Positions 25,438 through 37,717 of a DNA stretch of 64,000 nt are shown piece after piece; the first letter of the stretch is position 1, and every line of letters begins with the position of its first letter. The notes beneath the pieces were generated by a model. It ran no database searches and was not told where the DNA came from. It saw only the letters and a list, made by a program, of their open reading frames with translations. The stretch is from Jaapia argillacea MUCL 33604 (taxonomy: Eukaryota > Basidiomycota > Agaricomycetes > Jaapiales > Jaapiaceae), in contig KL197730.1 of the NCBI GenBank assembly GCA_000697665.1, positions 225,737 to 289,736 of the forward strand, written 5' to 3'. The position numbers were made by a program, and so were the translations under genes.

Positions 25438-28093
25438 TCATCGGCGTTTCAGCTCCCGCGAAAGTCGCAAGCACAACACGAACGCGACAACGGCTGCGAT
25501 GCCTCCCAAGCTATAAAGCTTTGTTCATAGAGTTCATCAGAGTTCAGTGAACGCCACTCACCGGAAGATGATGGCAACCGAGTTAGGGCCGTCGGCTTGA
25601 TCGACCTGATCACTGTCTTCATCTCTCAGGGATAGTAAGTCGTTCAGAGTGGTGTTTGCAGATGCCGCCAAAGTGACATTGCCGATGGGCCGTGTATTCC
25701 CTGGACGGTGATGGTGAAGAACAGACTTTGTTGGCTCGAAGATAGCGAATATGATCGAGGAAAGCCCTGTCATCAGGAACTGTGGGATGACTATAAAGAT
25801 ATTGTGGATCCCCTATTCACCGCGTATGTCAATCATTATACCAGAGGGGAAAGAGGAAGGCGAACGAGAATGACGCCTGCTTTTGCACTGAGATCGCCTC
25901 CTCCAACCTCCTTCGCGCCTACAAGGTGTGCATCCTCTCGCACTCTCACCTCCCCGCTCCCTCCTTCCATCGAAACCGACGACCGACCAGACATCCCACC
26001 CTTTTCCTCTTTCTCCTCCTCCTCCTCCACCTTCCCTTCCCCGACCAGCAAGAGCCTTGTCTCCTCCAAAGACCCGTCCCGAAATGGAGTGTCTCCAAAT
26101 CGTCGATTGCTAGTGTCGCGAAGTAGGATAGATGCGTCATCGAGATCAGAACCTTCACTGAGGGTTGTGCCGGGGCGAATGGCCTCGCCGAGCTAGTTTG
26201 AAGGAAGTTAACGACGAGTAACGGGAGGGACGTGTCAGTGATTCGGAGTTAAACGGCAAATAAGAACCGGTAAGATGTGCGGTCGACTTACCAGGGAGAA
26301 GGGCACCCATTGACCGATAGCCCCTGAGAACCCAGTCAAACTAATAAGGATTGTCGCTCCCGTCACGCTTGATGTGAAGCTAAAATACAGTGTGTCGGAT
26401 AAGCTTAACTCGGGACACGTACTAGTGAGCAGGCACTTACAGGGTGGCACCCATACAGCATGAGAAGAGGAGATAAGAAACAGCCCACAACGTAGTAAGG
26501 TGGACCTTGCAGGCTGGAGGGCTCTTGGCTTCAAACCACTCATTTCCATTCCTCTCCTTCTCAGCTGCTTCGCCATAGGCAAACAAAGGTGCCAAGAAGG
26601 TCGTCACGAGACTCAATACCGCGCTGTAAAGCATCGCTCTGGTCCCCAATCTGGTGGCTTCAGCGTCCCAGCGCTCGATTGCGCTGTCGTCGGCGTCGGC
26701 AGAAAGTGGATTAGCTCGTTTGTACAGTTCACCGATGTAGACCGTTGTGTAGAATAAGATGGGGAACCATCCCATCACAGAGCTGAGGGCTGTCAGATTC
26801 GTGGTCCGATAGGTCGAAAATTCACTCACAAGAACTGGATGAAACACTGCTCGTGTTAGGAGGAGCGGGATGGATATATACCATCATCAATAGGACAAGG
26901 AGGACAGGGAAGGATGGACTCACAATCTGCCGAATGACCCTAGGGAGTTTGAACATGGTATCCCATAATAGCTTCAACTCGGCTACAACACCCTTTTCTG
27001 CTTGACTAGGGCCGAAACATTTGAGAATGAGCGAAAATAAAGTTGATAATCGACTCTCACGTCGTTGACGCCACCAAAACCTTCTCCTTCACACAGTACG
27101 ACATTGTCAAGTGGGTGATGGTCAGAAGGATGACGGTGAAAATTGACAAAACTCCAAGCTCTGTCTTGCCCAGCATGGGGAAGATGGACGTGAGGTCGAT
27201 GTTTCCACTACGTGGTTTGAAGAATGAGACCGACTACAAAGCAAGTGAAGGGTGACATACACGAAGAAACCAGCGACGCTTCCTATACCAACCATACGAG
27301 CAGCCCATGCATTTCCACTGGCTTGTTCAGAGGTTGGAAGGGTATCAACAAGCAGCGCACGATCTACAGCTTGCACTGAGGACACGTGGACAGAATAAGC
27401 TCTCGATAAAGTGAGGAAGGACAAGTGCGGACCTATGTTCACGGAAAAGTCGATGCAGTAAATTGATAATATGGCCAGCCAAATGGTGAGGATATCATTC
27501 TGAGATCTCGCCACCTCGTCAACACGCGATGTCGAATATACCATTGAACGGGATTAACTTACAGTGGTAGTTTCTGGTAACGTGAATATCCCGGCGAATT
27601 GCCTCGTAAATCCCAGAAGGAGGAGTGCAAAGACACAAAGAGCGACTCCTGAGAGCATGTACGGTCTCCGTCGACCAAACGTTGATTTCGAATTATCAGT
27701 GAGGACACCTGGAGTGTACGGGGGCCACGTCACCGTGTGTTCGGAGGTATTATGAACGAGAAAACACACCGACTATAGGCTGGACAATCAGGCCAGAGAG
27801 GGGACCAGCGAGGAATACGATTGCCATGAAGGACTTCTTCAACCCTAAGGATAGCAGATACGGTGACGCTTCACACAGACTCCAGGTCAGTATTCGGATG
27901 CTGAATAACATAAGTCGCTGAGCCCACCATATGACATCTCAACCGACCATAACACCTGCACGCCCAGAAAACCTATCGTCAGATTTGGCATTTGGAGCCA
28001 TCTTGGACCGAGAATCTTCGAGACGCCTCTCAGTTGCGACCCATCTTCCCGCTCCCCTTGCTCTGCCACGGCGAGTGCTGAGAAGCCAGTCAT
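25438..28093 (-). CDS. Sucrose/alpha-glucoside-type transporter, copy C
   Basis: Same family and layout as the other copies. MTGFSALAVAEQGEREDG starts at 28093. Unlike copies A and D it is open further upstream, to an in-frame ATG at 28129 (MDWEARIASHSL), so the start is ambiguous; homology favours 28093. Motifs: VLTDNSKSTFGRRRPYML (loop 2-3 signature with Thr in place of the Arg of the other copies), AVDRALLVDTLPTSEQASGN, WFPILFYTTVYIGELYKRAN, an acidic loop with EEEEKEEKGG, and TGLSSIIFAIFEPTKSV. Ends CLRLSRELKRR, TGA at 25438. Apparently intact. Confidence 0.84.
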
Positions 28094-29029
28094 CAGCGAA
28101 TGGGAGGCAATTCTTGCTTCCCAATCCAATCTTCAGTCGCCTGGAAGCCACAGTCTACCGAGATCTAGTGTGTCACTGCTGGTACAGATGGCGGCTGGTG
28201 GTGTATTCGAGATGAGGAGCCCTTGAGCTGCGCGCTCGTGGTGTTGATGCCAACTGCAGGGAGGTGACTTATACGCACCGTTGTGGCATGCTGAACGTAA
28301 TTGCAGCTTTGAGAGGCGAAGAATCAAGGGTCACGTACATGTTAGGGCATAAAGAAATGGTTGCGAGTCGGTTTCTTTATTGAACAACAGGAATGAATGT
28401 CGTTATCGTGGGCGCCTATAGAAACGATGGCACAAATCCCGACCACCAGGCCGAGAGGCAATCTCATTGCAAAGCTTGCAAATGAGCTATTGACCAACAA
28501 GGGCAGAGTATGGCCTTTAAAATGTGGACCTCTGGGAACTACGCAGAGTTCCTCGACGTGAACAGAAACCCAAGATCGAGGCTTGCAAGACGATACGGAA
28601 TCCAGATATCAGAATCAGCTCATTTGGTATGTCACCTCCGATGCGAGCGTGTCGTCTTCGATATGAATGAAAGAACAGCAGGACACACCACAACAAATCT
28701 GTAACCAATGGATCCCAACAATGAATGACCGACGTCGCAATCCGAGTCGTGGCGGACGGCACGCCACAGTTTTTTGACAGCTGGCAGACTGCACACATCA
28801 GAAGGCAAGTACCCAATTGCAACAAACTCGACCGTAAAGGTCTGCGAACTTGAAGACGAGGGTGAGAAGGAAGGGGATCTAAGTCCTCATAAGTATGCAT
28901 CGTGCGTGGCGACGGCTGTGCTTCGAACTTGCTTCACACGACTGAAAAGTTCACTAACCAGTTGGAACACCTCCGAGTCGGCACAAAATAAAGTCCTGGT
29001 GACTCCCGTATTATAGAACGAAGAGTGAA
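28094..29029. other. Upstream region of transporter copy C
   Basis: No gene recognised; aligns in part with the upstream regions of copies B and D. Expected to hold the copy C promoter. Confidence 0.5.
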
Positions 29030-29318
29030 TATCTGCCGATGTCCTTTGGTCAGGCAATCCCCGCCTTCTCCTATCATATCCTGCCATCGTGCCAGTAGGC
29101 GATGATGGTGACTGAACTATAGCCTGCCTTATCATTGTCATCGGAGGGTTTTCTGATTGCTACTGTACAAGGCGACGGCACTGCTGATAAACGCTGGGCC
29201 TATCTCACACGCAGCTGACCCTGACAAGTGTCATGTGGAATGGAGGCAAGGAGATCGCGAAACGGAAGCGCCCAACGGTGGCCCCCATCGAGATGGGTAG
29301 CGACGTGATAGTCATTTG
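29030..29318 (+). pseudogene. Broken 3' fragment of URC4 (unit D)
   Basis: Matches the URC4 tail through 'caggcaatccccgccttct', 'catatcctgccatcgtg', 'ggcaaggagatcgcgaaacggaagcgccc' type sequence and 'ccccatcgagatg'. It keeps a sense codon (CGG) where units B and C have TAG, and has its own deletions, so it decayed separately. Confidence 0.8.
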
Positions 29319-29339
29319 AGACGACCTCGTCAAGTGATT

Positions 29340-31987
29340 TCATCGGCGTTTCAACTCTCGCGACAGTTGCAAACACAACACAAACGCAACAGCGGTCGCG
29401 AGGCCTCCAACGCTATAAAGGTTTGTTCATAGAGATCATCAGAGTTCAGGGAACACCACTCACCGGAAGATGATGGCCACCGAGTTAGGGCCGTCAGCTT
29501 CATCGACCTGATCACCGTCCTCATGTCTCAGAAATAGCAACTCGTTCAGAGTGGTATTTGCGGCTGCCGCCAAAGTGGCATTGCCGATGGGCCGTATACT
29601 CCCCGGATGGTGACCGTGAAGCGCAGACTTTGTTGGCTCGAAGATAGTAAAGATGATGGAGGAAAGCCCTGTGATGAGAAACTGTGGGATGACGATGAAG
29701 ATAGTGTGGATCGCCTATTCGCCATGTATGTCAGTCATGATACCAGAGGGGAAACAGTAACGCATACGAGAATGACGCCTGCTTTTGCACTGAGATCGCC
29801 CCCTCCGGCCTCCTTTGCTCCTGCAACATATGCATTCTCTCGCACTCTCACCTCCCCGTTCCCTCCTTCTATCGAAACCGATGACCGACTAGAAACGCCA
29901 CTCCCTTCCTCCTTCTCCTCCTCCAGCTCCTCCTTCTCTTCCCCAACCAGTAAGAACCTTCTCTCCTCCGAATATCGATCACCAAACGGAGAGTCTCCTG
30001 ACCTTCGGTTGCAAAGTAGAATAGATGCGTCATCAGAATCCAGACCTTCGCTGAGAGGAGACGAGTCGGAGCGAATAGCCTCGCCGAGCTAATTTGAAAC
30101 AGAAGTTATCAACGAGAAAGGGGAGAAACGTTGCGTCAGTGGTTCGGAATTAGGTCAAAAAAAAACGGTTAAGCTGCGAGGTCGGCATACCAGGGAGAAG
30201 GGCACCCATAGAGTGATAGCCCATGAGAAGCCAGTTAAAGTCATAAGGATCGTCGCTCCTGCCACACTTGATGTAAAGCTAAAATTCCGGGAGCCAGATA
30301 AGCTTGTCTCGGGGCACGTGCAAGTGAGAAGGGGACACTTACAGGGTGGCGCCCATACAACATGAAAAAAGGAGATGAGACGCAGCCCACAACGTAGCAG
30401 GGTGTACCTTGTAGATCTGAGGGTTCTTCACCTCAACCCATTGATTCCCATTCCTCTCCTTCTCGGCTGCTTCGTCATAGACAAACAAAGGTGCCAAGAA
30501 GTTTGTCGCCATAGTCAATACGGAGCCATAAAGCATCACTCTGGTCCCCAACCTGGTGGCTTCGGCATCCCAGCGTTGGATTGCACCGTTGTCGGCATCG
30601 GCAGGAAGGGGATTGGCTCGTTTGTACAGTTCGCCAATGTAGACCGTTGTGTAGAATAAGACCGGGAACCATCCTATCCACGCGCTAAAGGATGTCAGTC
30701 TCGTGGTCCTATAGGTCGAAGATTCACTCACAAAAGCTGGATGTAACACTAATCATGTTGGGAGGAGCGGAGTGAACGTATACCATCATCAGTAGAACAA
30801 GGAGCAAGGACAGCGGAAGTTGGACGCACAATCTGCCGAATGACCCTAGGGAGTGTGAACATGGTATCCCATAATAACCTCAACTCAGCTATAACACCCT
30901 TTTCTGCTTGACTGGAACCGAGATATTTAAAATAGAGCTACAAAATGACAAGAAATGACTCGTACGTCGTTGACGCCACCAGAACCTTCTCCTTCACACA
31001 GTACGACATTGTCAAGTGGGGGATGATGAGAAGGGTGATAGTGATGATTGACAAGACTTCAAGCTGTGTCTTGCCCAGCATGGGAAAGATGGCCGTCAGG
31101 TCGATGTTTCCGCTACGTGGTTTGAAGAATGAGATCGACTACACAGCAAGTGAAAGCTGACATACACGAAAAAAGCTGCGACGCTTCCGATACCGAGCAT
31201 ACGAGCAATCCATGCGTTGCCATTCGCTTGTTCAGAGGTTGGAAGGGTATCAACAAGCAGAGCACGATCTACAGCTTGCACTAAGGACACATGGGCAAGA
31301 TAAGCTCACGATGAAGTCAGGAAGGACATGTGCGGACCTATGTTCACGGAAAAGTCAACGCAGTAAATTGACAATACGGCCAACCAGATGGTGAGGGTAT
31401 CATTCTGAGACTTCCTCAGCATGTAATGTCAAATGTACCATTGAACGGGATTGGCTTACAGCAGTAGTTCCTGGCAATGTGAATATCCCAGCGAATTGCC
31501 TAGTAAATCCGAGAAGAAACAACCCAAAGACAGACAGAGCGACCCCCAAGAGCATGTACGGTCTCCGTCGACCAAACCGAGACTTTGAGTTATCACTAAG
31601 GACACCTGGAGTGCACGAGCGCCACATCAACGCGTGTTCGGAGATATTGTGATTGGGGAAACACACCAATTATAGGCTGGACAATCAGGCCAGAGAGTGG
31701 ACCAGCGAGGAACACGATTGCCATGAGGGACTTCTTCAGCCCCAAGGATAGCAGATATGGCGACGCTTCATACAGACTCCAGGTCAGTATTCGAATGCGA
31801 AATGTCATTAGTCAAGCGCACCATATGCCATCTCAATCGACCATAACACCTGCACGCCCAAAAAACCTATCGTCAGATTTGGTATTTGGAGCCATCTTGG
31901 ACCCAAAATCTTCGAGACGCCTGTCAGTTGCGACCCATCCTCCCGCTCCCCTTCCTCAGCCACGGCTAGTGCTGAGAAGCCAGTCAT
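29340..31987 (-). CDS. Sucrose/alpha-glucoside-type transporter, copy D
   Basis: Same family and layout. Starts MTGFSALAVAEEGEREDG at 31987, with no upstream in-frame ATG before a stop. Exon 1 ends LWSIEMAY and joins ASPYLLSLGLKKSLMAIVFL. Then come VLSDNSKSRFGRRRPYML, AVDRALLVDTLPTSEQANGN, WFPVLFYTTVYIGELYKRAN and VYDEAAEKERNGNQWVE; the loop is acidic (KEELEEEKEGSG). The terminus is CLQLSRELKRR, TGA at 29340. It resembles copy A most: exon 1 shares a run of DNA variants ('ttggacccaaaatcttcgag', 'cctgtcagttgcga') absent from B and C. Apparently intact. Confidence 0.85.
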
Positions 31988-33271
31988 TAGCGAACGCGAG
32001 GCGCTGCTTAATTCTCCGATTTTGAGTCGCCTGGAGCGTACAGTCTACAGAGATCTAGGGTGTCGTTTCTGCTATAGATGGCGGTCGACGTTGTACTCAA
32101 GATGAGGAGCTTTTGGGCTGCGCGGTCGTGATGTTGGTGCCAACCCAGGATAGGTGTGTTTATATGATACGGTGTGGCATGCTGAACGTAAGTAATTCAA
32201 GTGTCGGGAATAAAGAGTCGAGAGTCACGTACATCGTGAGGAGATAAGTAAATGGTTGCGAGCCAATCTCTGTGTTGTACAATGAGAGCTAGGTGAATGT
32301 CGTTATTGTGGGTACCTAGAAACGATGGAAAACCTGCAGTGCCCCAGGCCGAGAGGAAATATCGCAGACGAGCCATGGACAAGGGTAGAGTATGGCCCTA
32401 TCCAGCAATGGGATCGATCCTCGCGTGTGGCCAAGCGAAATCCTAGACGCAACGGAACACCAGAGGTGAGGCTATAAGTACGGAATCCCGACATCAGAAT
32501 CTTGTTTGGTATGAAACCTCAGGCCTCAGGCTCCGATCATTGCGAGCGTCTTATACCCGATGCGAATGGAAGAACGCACCATACAGCAAATTTGCAACCG
32601 ATGTCAATAATGAATGACCGAGCAGCACTGGATTGTAGACTGAGTCGATAGCTGGGAAGACTGGTAGGAAGACGATGCCGACTGTGCTGTGCGTGCGTCG
32701 TGGCAACTTCAAAGAAACTTGAAGGCTAATGCGACGGTGACGCTTAGCCAGACTGTGACATAGGAGTTTGAGAACTGTTGTAAAAACTCTGTGTTCACGG
32801 TGGATGGGGCGACGCATCGGAACGCAAGTACTGAAGAAACTCGACCCTAAAGGTCTGCGAAGACGCGAGGTTGGAATGAAGAAGATTTGAGCCTTCATGA
32901 TCAATACTTTGGTACCATAACGGGAATATCTTAAGAGTGGCTGTACTTGGCTCAACTCAGGTGCGCTGGCAACTCCCTCTCTAGACCCTGGTGGGGACAC
33001 CTCAGTATTACTATTACATTCAAATTCCTGGTGACTCCTGGACCAGAGAACGAAGGGGTGATAATCTTGATTTTGGGCGGGTTAAGTTGGTCACCAAGGT
33101 CAACCAGAGGTTAGTGATCGACCATTGAACACCTCAAAATACACCTAACCAAAGCTCTATGGTCATCCTCAAGCACCAGCAAAATACTCTCCCACTCGCA
33201 TAAATTGGCATCGTGATACTGCGCCTTATGCCAGTATTCGTGCTGCACAACTTAGTAGCGCCAGATACCGC
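31988..33271. other. Upstream region of transporter copy D
   Basis: No gene recognised. It contains the right edge of the array: similarity to the region upstream of copy B continues to about 33190 ('tcatcctcaagcacc') and then ends shortly before the Ca2+ exchanger stop codon. Confidence 0.5.
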
Positions 33272-36125
33272 CTATTCACATGTGAGCAACGAAGCCGTGG
33301 GATCGTATCCTGTAAAATAACGTCAAGTTTCTCGATAACAATTCAGTACAGATGATCTCACCAGGATAGAACCAAAAGGAAACGGCAACCATGAGATAAA
33401 CGTCTGTTGGATTCGAGGTCAGCTAGCTATAGTGAAGCGTGAAATTGACACTTACGGAGGAGGATGGCACCGTCGAACCAATTTGTCTTTCCAGCAACTA
33501 CAGTAAAACTGATCATCCAAACTGAAAGGATCAGGTGTTAAGATCCGTTCGATTGAAGGGAACTCAGGCAATGCTGCTAACCGGCCAAGAAAAGTGCCTG
33601 CGAATAAGTCAATGGCGATAGTCGAGACAATGTTCAAAAAACTTACCACGCATTCAAAAGGATCAAACAGCAGCGTTAGAGGTTTCCCCATTATCCAAGC
33701 AATGCAAATGACAATACTAGGCCATTTTTCAGGAATAAGAAAGGAGAGGAAGCCGCAGTACCATTGCTTACGGTATGATGAAAAGTGCGATTTGCTATGA
33801 CAAGAATTCGTTCAAGTGTTTGGAGGGAGTAGAACAATACACTCACAATGGTAGATCCTACTGCGCTGTATATACTTGACGTGAGGCGGTCCTTAACAGA
33901 GAAGCCGACGGACTTGATACGTTCTTAAGGGATATGGATGAAAATATGGAACACGAAGACGGTAGAATGGAAGCGTATGAAATATACCTGCAGTGTTGCC
34001 ACTTAGTATGGGGATCAAAATTAGTCCGACCCATTCCTTGCTCAGCCTCCCGGACGCAGCGAGGGTGGTCATGGCATTGACAAGCCACTCCAACGTAGGC
34101 ACCACGAGCTAGATATCGCGTCGCTATCAGGTAAAGCGATAGAAGAAAGACTGAAGGAGGCCGATTTACACCAACGGAAAACACCAGGAGGAAGATGCTA
34201 GACAAGACACTGAGATTCGGGACCTCTTTCTCCTCGTCTTCTTCGATGTATTCTGGGACTAGTTCGGGACCTCCAGTTTCGACGTCTGGGGCGATTGTTG
34301 TTCCTGTATCACGATGAGAAGGTGGTATCCTTGCCGGGTATCGAGTAGACACCATTCTGTCTTCATCTCCATGGGGATCGAAGAACACAAATTTGTGTGA
34401 AAATAGTTGGAAGAGAAGGAACCACCCATAGACTAAGGATAAAGTCAGAAATGCCAGAAGAGGGGAAAGGGAATTCACGTACGGATAATTAGAATAATCG
34501 CGACCTGATGAGTGCAGAAGCATGAGATGTGAGATACATGCTTGATGAAGATTCACGCACGGCGTGGCTCATCTTCAGAATGTCGACCCCTTGAGTCTGG
34601 TTAGACAACGGATTACCCTCAGCGTCCAGATTTTGATTAACGGAAAAATGAAATGCTGCGGGTAACAAGACGGAAATGACGGCGAGGGCTAAAAGTGAAG
34701 TGTTGATTCGTGTCATCCCTTCGAAGGGAGGGAGTCAACTTAAGCCAGCCATCAACCGGGGCATGAGCGCACCAGCATTGAAGCCCTGCTCTGAGAAGCG
34801 AACTCCACCGGCAAAGATGGAGAGACCCAGGATAAGTACTAAGTATTTGTCAGGATCAACGACGACGAGCGAAGGTGAACACCAACACAAGTTACTCAGC
34901 ATAGATCCTACCACTAAATGTAGGGGATGTAATATCTGTCTGTGGAACCTAGCATGATGGGCACCACTCACGAGATAATTGGACGACACGAAGCTGGCAG
35001 CTCTTGAGAGCGATGATCTGCGAAATTTAGTCAGACGGATCTACCATGATTGTCTTGCAACAAGGTGCTCACAGCGGAAATCAACTCAACGCTACAAGAT
35101 ACCGTGAGCCATCACGGTGCGCTTTGCGGGACAAGGATAAACGACAAGCCGACATCTCACCTATTTCCCTGCCAGCCAATTAGTTGAGACTTTGTCATAA
35201 ACACCTGATGACCTATCACTTACCATGGTGATTCCGAGCCACATACCGGTGACTGGACCGACCCGAAGTTGCAACTCTTCCGTCGCAAGGCCGATGAGCT
35301 AGGCGTAAGAACGATGTTATGAAGAAGCCAAAGGATACAGCCTAGGACGAAGTGCTTGCATTTCCGAGGGAGATTGCCGTCAGATATGTAACTATAAGAC
35401 ATGAGAAGACTCAGCAGCGAGTCTGGAAGTTTGAGAGAGGGGTTCTCGAATCTCGACTGAGTCGTACAAGCAAACACAAGCCCAGCGGAGTCTCCTCGAA
35501 AATGAAGGGTCCACTATATGCACGTCATTTAAGAAATTGTTGGGGCCACACAATGGTCCAAAGATCTGAGACTTACTGCGACGGGAAGGAAAAATATCAG
35601 CGAATTCAACCCTGGGAGTGACTCAGAATCAACCAAATGAAACTCCAATTCAAGATCCAGAATGCCTACAAGAAGAGAAGAAAACATTCCTAAAGCCACG
35701 AAGTAATCCGGGTGGTTGTCCGACCCTCTTCTCTGGTGCAAGCAAAAGAGTAGCAAGGGTTGTGGATCTTCGGAGGGTTTTGGGCGGAAGTGTTAACGGG
35801 TGTCCATCGGGTCTAGCATTCGGAGAGTGATCCAGCGTGCGTCCAGAGATGCCCGCTAAGGAGCCAAGATCAAACGGTGTCGGTCAGCTAGCGCTGCTAC
35901 CATTGGTATCTGGGTCCAGGGAGACTGGTACCCACAGGTAGCGGAGCCTCGCGGCGATATTGTGGGATGGTGTCGACTGGCGGAAGTTTGGCGAAGCTGT
36001 CGCTGCTCATTCTCGCTTTGGCTCGGAGCGGGAAGGGCAGGTAGAGAAGGATCGGGTGTTGGCACTCGGTTGGGTTGGAGATCGCTCTCTCCTCCGCCAA
36101 GGTCCACGTTCGACGGTGCTGGCAT
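33272..36125 (-). CDS. Ca2+/H+ exchanger (CAX/VCX1-type vacuolar calcium transporter)
   Basis: Exchanges cytosolic Ca2+ for vacuolar H+. ATG at 36125 (MPAPSNVDLGGGESDL) opens a hydrophilic N-terminus, then LLLAPEKRVGQPPG and LNSLIFFLPVA (TM1). Next: LIGLATEELQLRVGPVTGMW, the first catalytic repeat GNSVELISA followed by IIALKSCQLRVVQLSLVGSM, LSVFAGGVRFSEQGF-like sequence, SLLALAVISVLLPAAFHFSV, the acidic loop EYIEEDEEKEVPNLSV, the second catalytic repeat GNTAERIKS and VKDRLTSSIYSAVGST, and WIMGKPLTLLFDPFE. The end is VYLMVAVSFWFYP, then GYDPTASLLTCE and TAG at 33272. GNSVE is encoded by an 8-nt exon (35161-35168) and a 19-nt exon (35073-35091). Both Glu of the repeats are present, so it should be active. 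Some N-terminal exon edges are uncertain. Confidence 0.9.
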
Positions 36126-36410
36126 TGGGACTTGAATCGACAGAGTGGAACACAGAAGAACAGAGACGACGGATGCTGGACATCCATAGTCGTGTTCAGT
36201 TCATATTCATGGTTGGCAGCGCTGCAGCCTCGTGTCCTGAGGTGCGACATGCGGAAATTCATCGGCAAGCAGGGGTGGACTTAGGGAGGCATGGTTGCGA
36301 TATATTACAGTGCAGAGTCAGAGTCAGAGGCATCCAGAGCATACAATTTACCAACTGGAGTGCATGTGAAGGATCGACGCAGGATTTAAAGTACGTAGGT
36401 GCATAAGTGC

Positions 36411-37717
36411 TCAGGATCGACTACTTGCCTTGCCAAATCCGTTGATACTGCCCTCGTCAATGTCATAAACGAGGTTGACGCCATTCTCCTTGCATCGCCC
36501 AACAAGCTCTCTCGTCTTCTGACCTTGAGGTATAAGAGGATGCAAGTTGGCCCCAACGACCTGTATGGAACGAAGCTGGCCTCCCAAGATCACTTCCCTA
36601 CACGTCTCACCCAACACCTCAAAAAACGCTCCCGAATCCCGGTCCCTGGCGATGAATAGCAAAGATCGCAAAGCAGGAAGACACTCGCTCGAAAATCGAG
36701 GGACGACACGATCCGGAAATCGGAGTTCAAGTCGATTTAGCTTCCTAAATACGTGTTTCGTGAAAAACTCTTCGAATAGTTTGGATTCGGCACGTTTATT
36801 GAAGTCGTCGGGTATTAGAGTGAGAGATGTGAGGGTATCTGAGTGAGACGCGATCTCGGATAGAAGGGTTCGAATGTTCGGACCCCAGCGGAGTTCAATG
36901 TGCAGGTCTGTGACCTGAGGGAATAAGGACATAAAGACTCGAAAGTCTCTGTCGGCATCGACGAATGCGATACGAATGAGGTGGAGTGTGGTCACGTTGT
37001 GCATTGCACCGTGATTACTCAAAATCGAAAGGCCGTCGAATAATCCCGACGAAAGAGTGAGTCCTCGGAGCTGGCTATCTGGTAGCAGGTGCTGGAAGAG
37101 ACTGTTGAGATTTAGATAGGCGTGTGAGGATTGCTCGTATCTGATCTCGAGGTGGTGGAGGTTTCGTGCCGAGACAAGCGTTTCCAAAACTCCGTGATGG
37201 AAATATGGGTATCGCATGTCGACTTGAAGACGAGTGATTGTCGGAAAATAAGACAGGATAGCGGGTATCTGAAGGGGCAGGAACGAGCGGGCAAGGCCGT
37301 CAATGTCAGATAATGTGGCGAGGCGTGGCTTCAAGATGGAAGACTTACATAGCCTTCCAATGAATCTGTTGGTCTCATTGTCGGAGAGTTAGTGCAAACG
37401 TGACTGGCCATCATCACAGTCTGCACAAGCTCCGATCGCGGAAGCAAAGCCTTCCCCCCAGCCTCCTCCCGAACCCATTCCAAAGCTCTCTCCGCGTGGA
37501 GTTTGGTCCCGATCACGATCCACTCGAATGTCTTGGGACGAACCATTGTAGCCCAATGGTAAGACACGAGGGAGAGTGTAATGAAATCGCTGGAGAGGAT
37601 CCTACTTGTGGGTGCAGCGCGCGACCATTCGCAAGAATCCTCGTAGAGGAGGTCGACAATGTGTTGGTGAATCTCGGGCGGTAATGAGAACCAGTTGGAC
37701 ATGATCCGAATGGTCAT
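36411..37717 (-). CDS. F-box/LRR-like protein (F-box paralogue 1)
   Basis: Two exons, 37349-37717 and 36411-37268, joined at LEGY/IPAILSYFP. About 408 residues, or about 403 if translation starts at the second ATG (37702, MSNWFSLPPEIHQHIVD). The N-terminal LPPEIHQHIVDLLYED followed by SLVSYHWATMVRP resembles an F-box, the SKP1-binding part of SCF ubiquitin ligases. The rest is a run of leucine-rich segments (VTTLHLIRIAF, VTDLHIELRWG, LTSLTLIPDDF, LNRLELRFPD). It is paralogous to the gene at 41582-42978: same intron position, same EWV.EE...KAL.PR block and same C-terminal pattern. Target unknown. Confidence 0.65.

Larger units (their letters stand above)
14890..33190. repeat. Four-unit tandem segmental duplication (URC4 tail plus transporter)
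   Basis: Each unit runs in + coordinates: 3' part of URC4 (from inside its GLLVDFG exon), about 100 bp spacer, transporter gene on the minus strand, and its upstream region. Units start near 14.89, 18.62, 25.09 and 29.03 kb and are about 3.7-4.2 kb long after removing the transposon inserted between B and C. Only the first unit joins a complete URC4. Upstream parts also align between units: 'tcctggtga' followed by 'agagaacgaag' recurs near 22640 and 33030. Unit boundaries are approximate, read from sequence similarity alone. Confidence 0.88.

Noticed and set aside
14890-33190. CRISPR-like or satellite explanation for the periodic similarity
   Set aside because: Units are about 4 kb, gene-containing and diverged; this is segmental gene duplication in a eukaryote.
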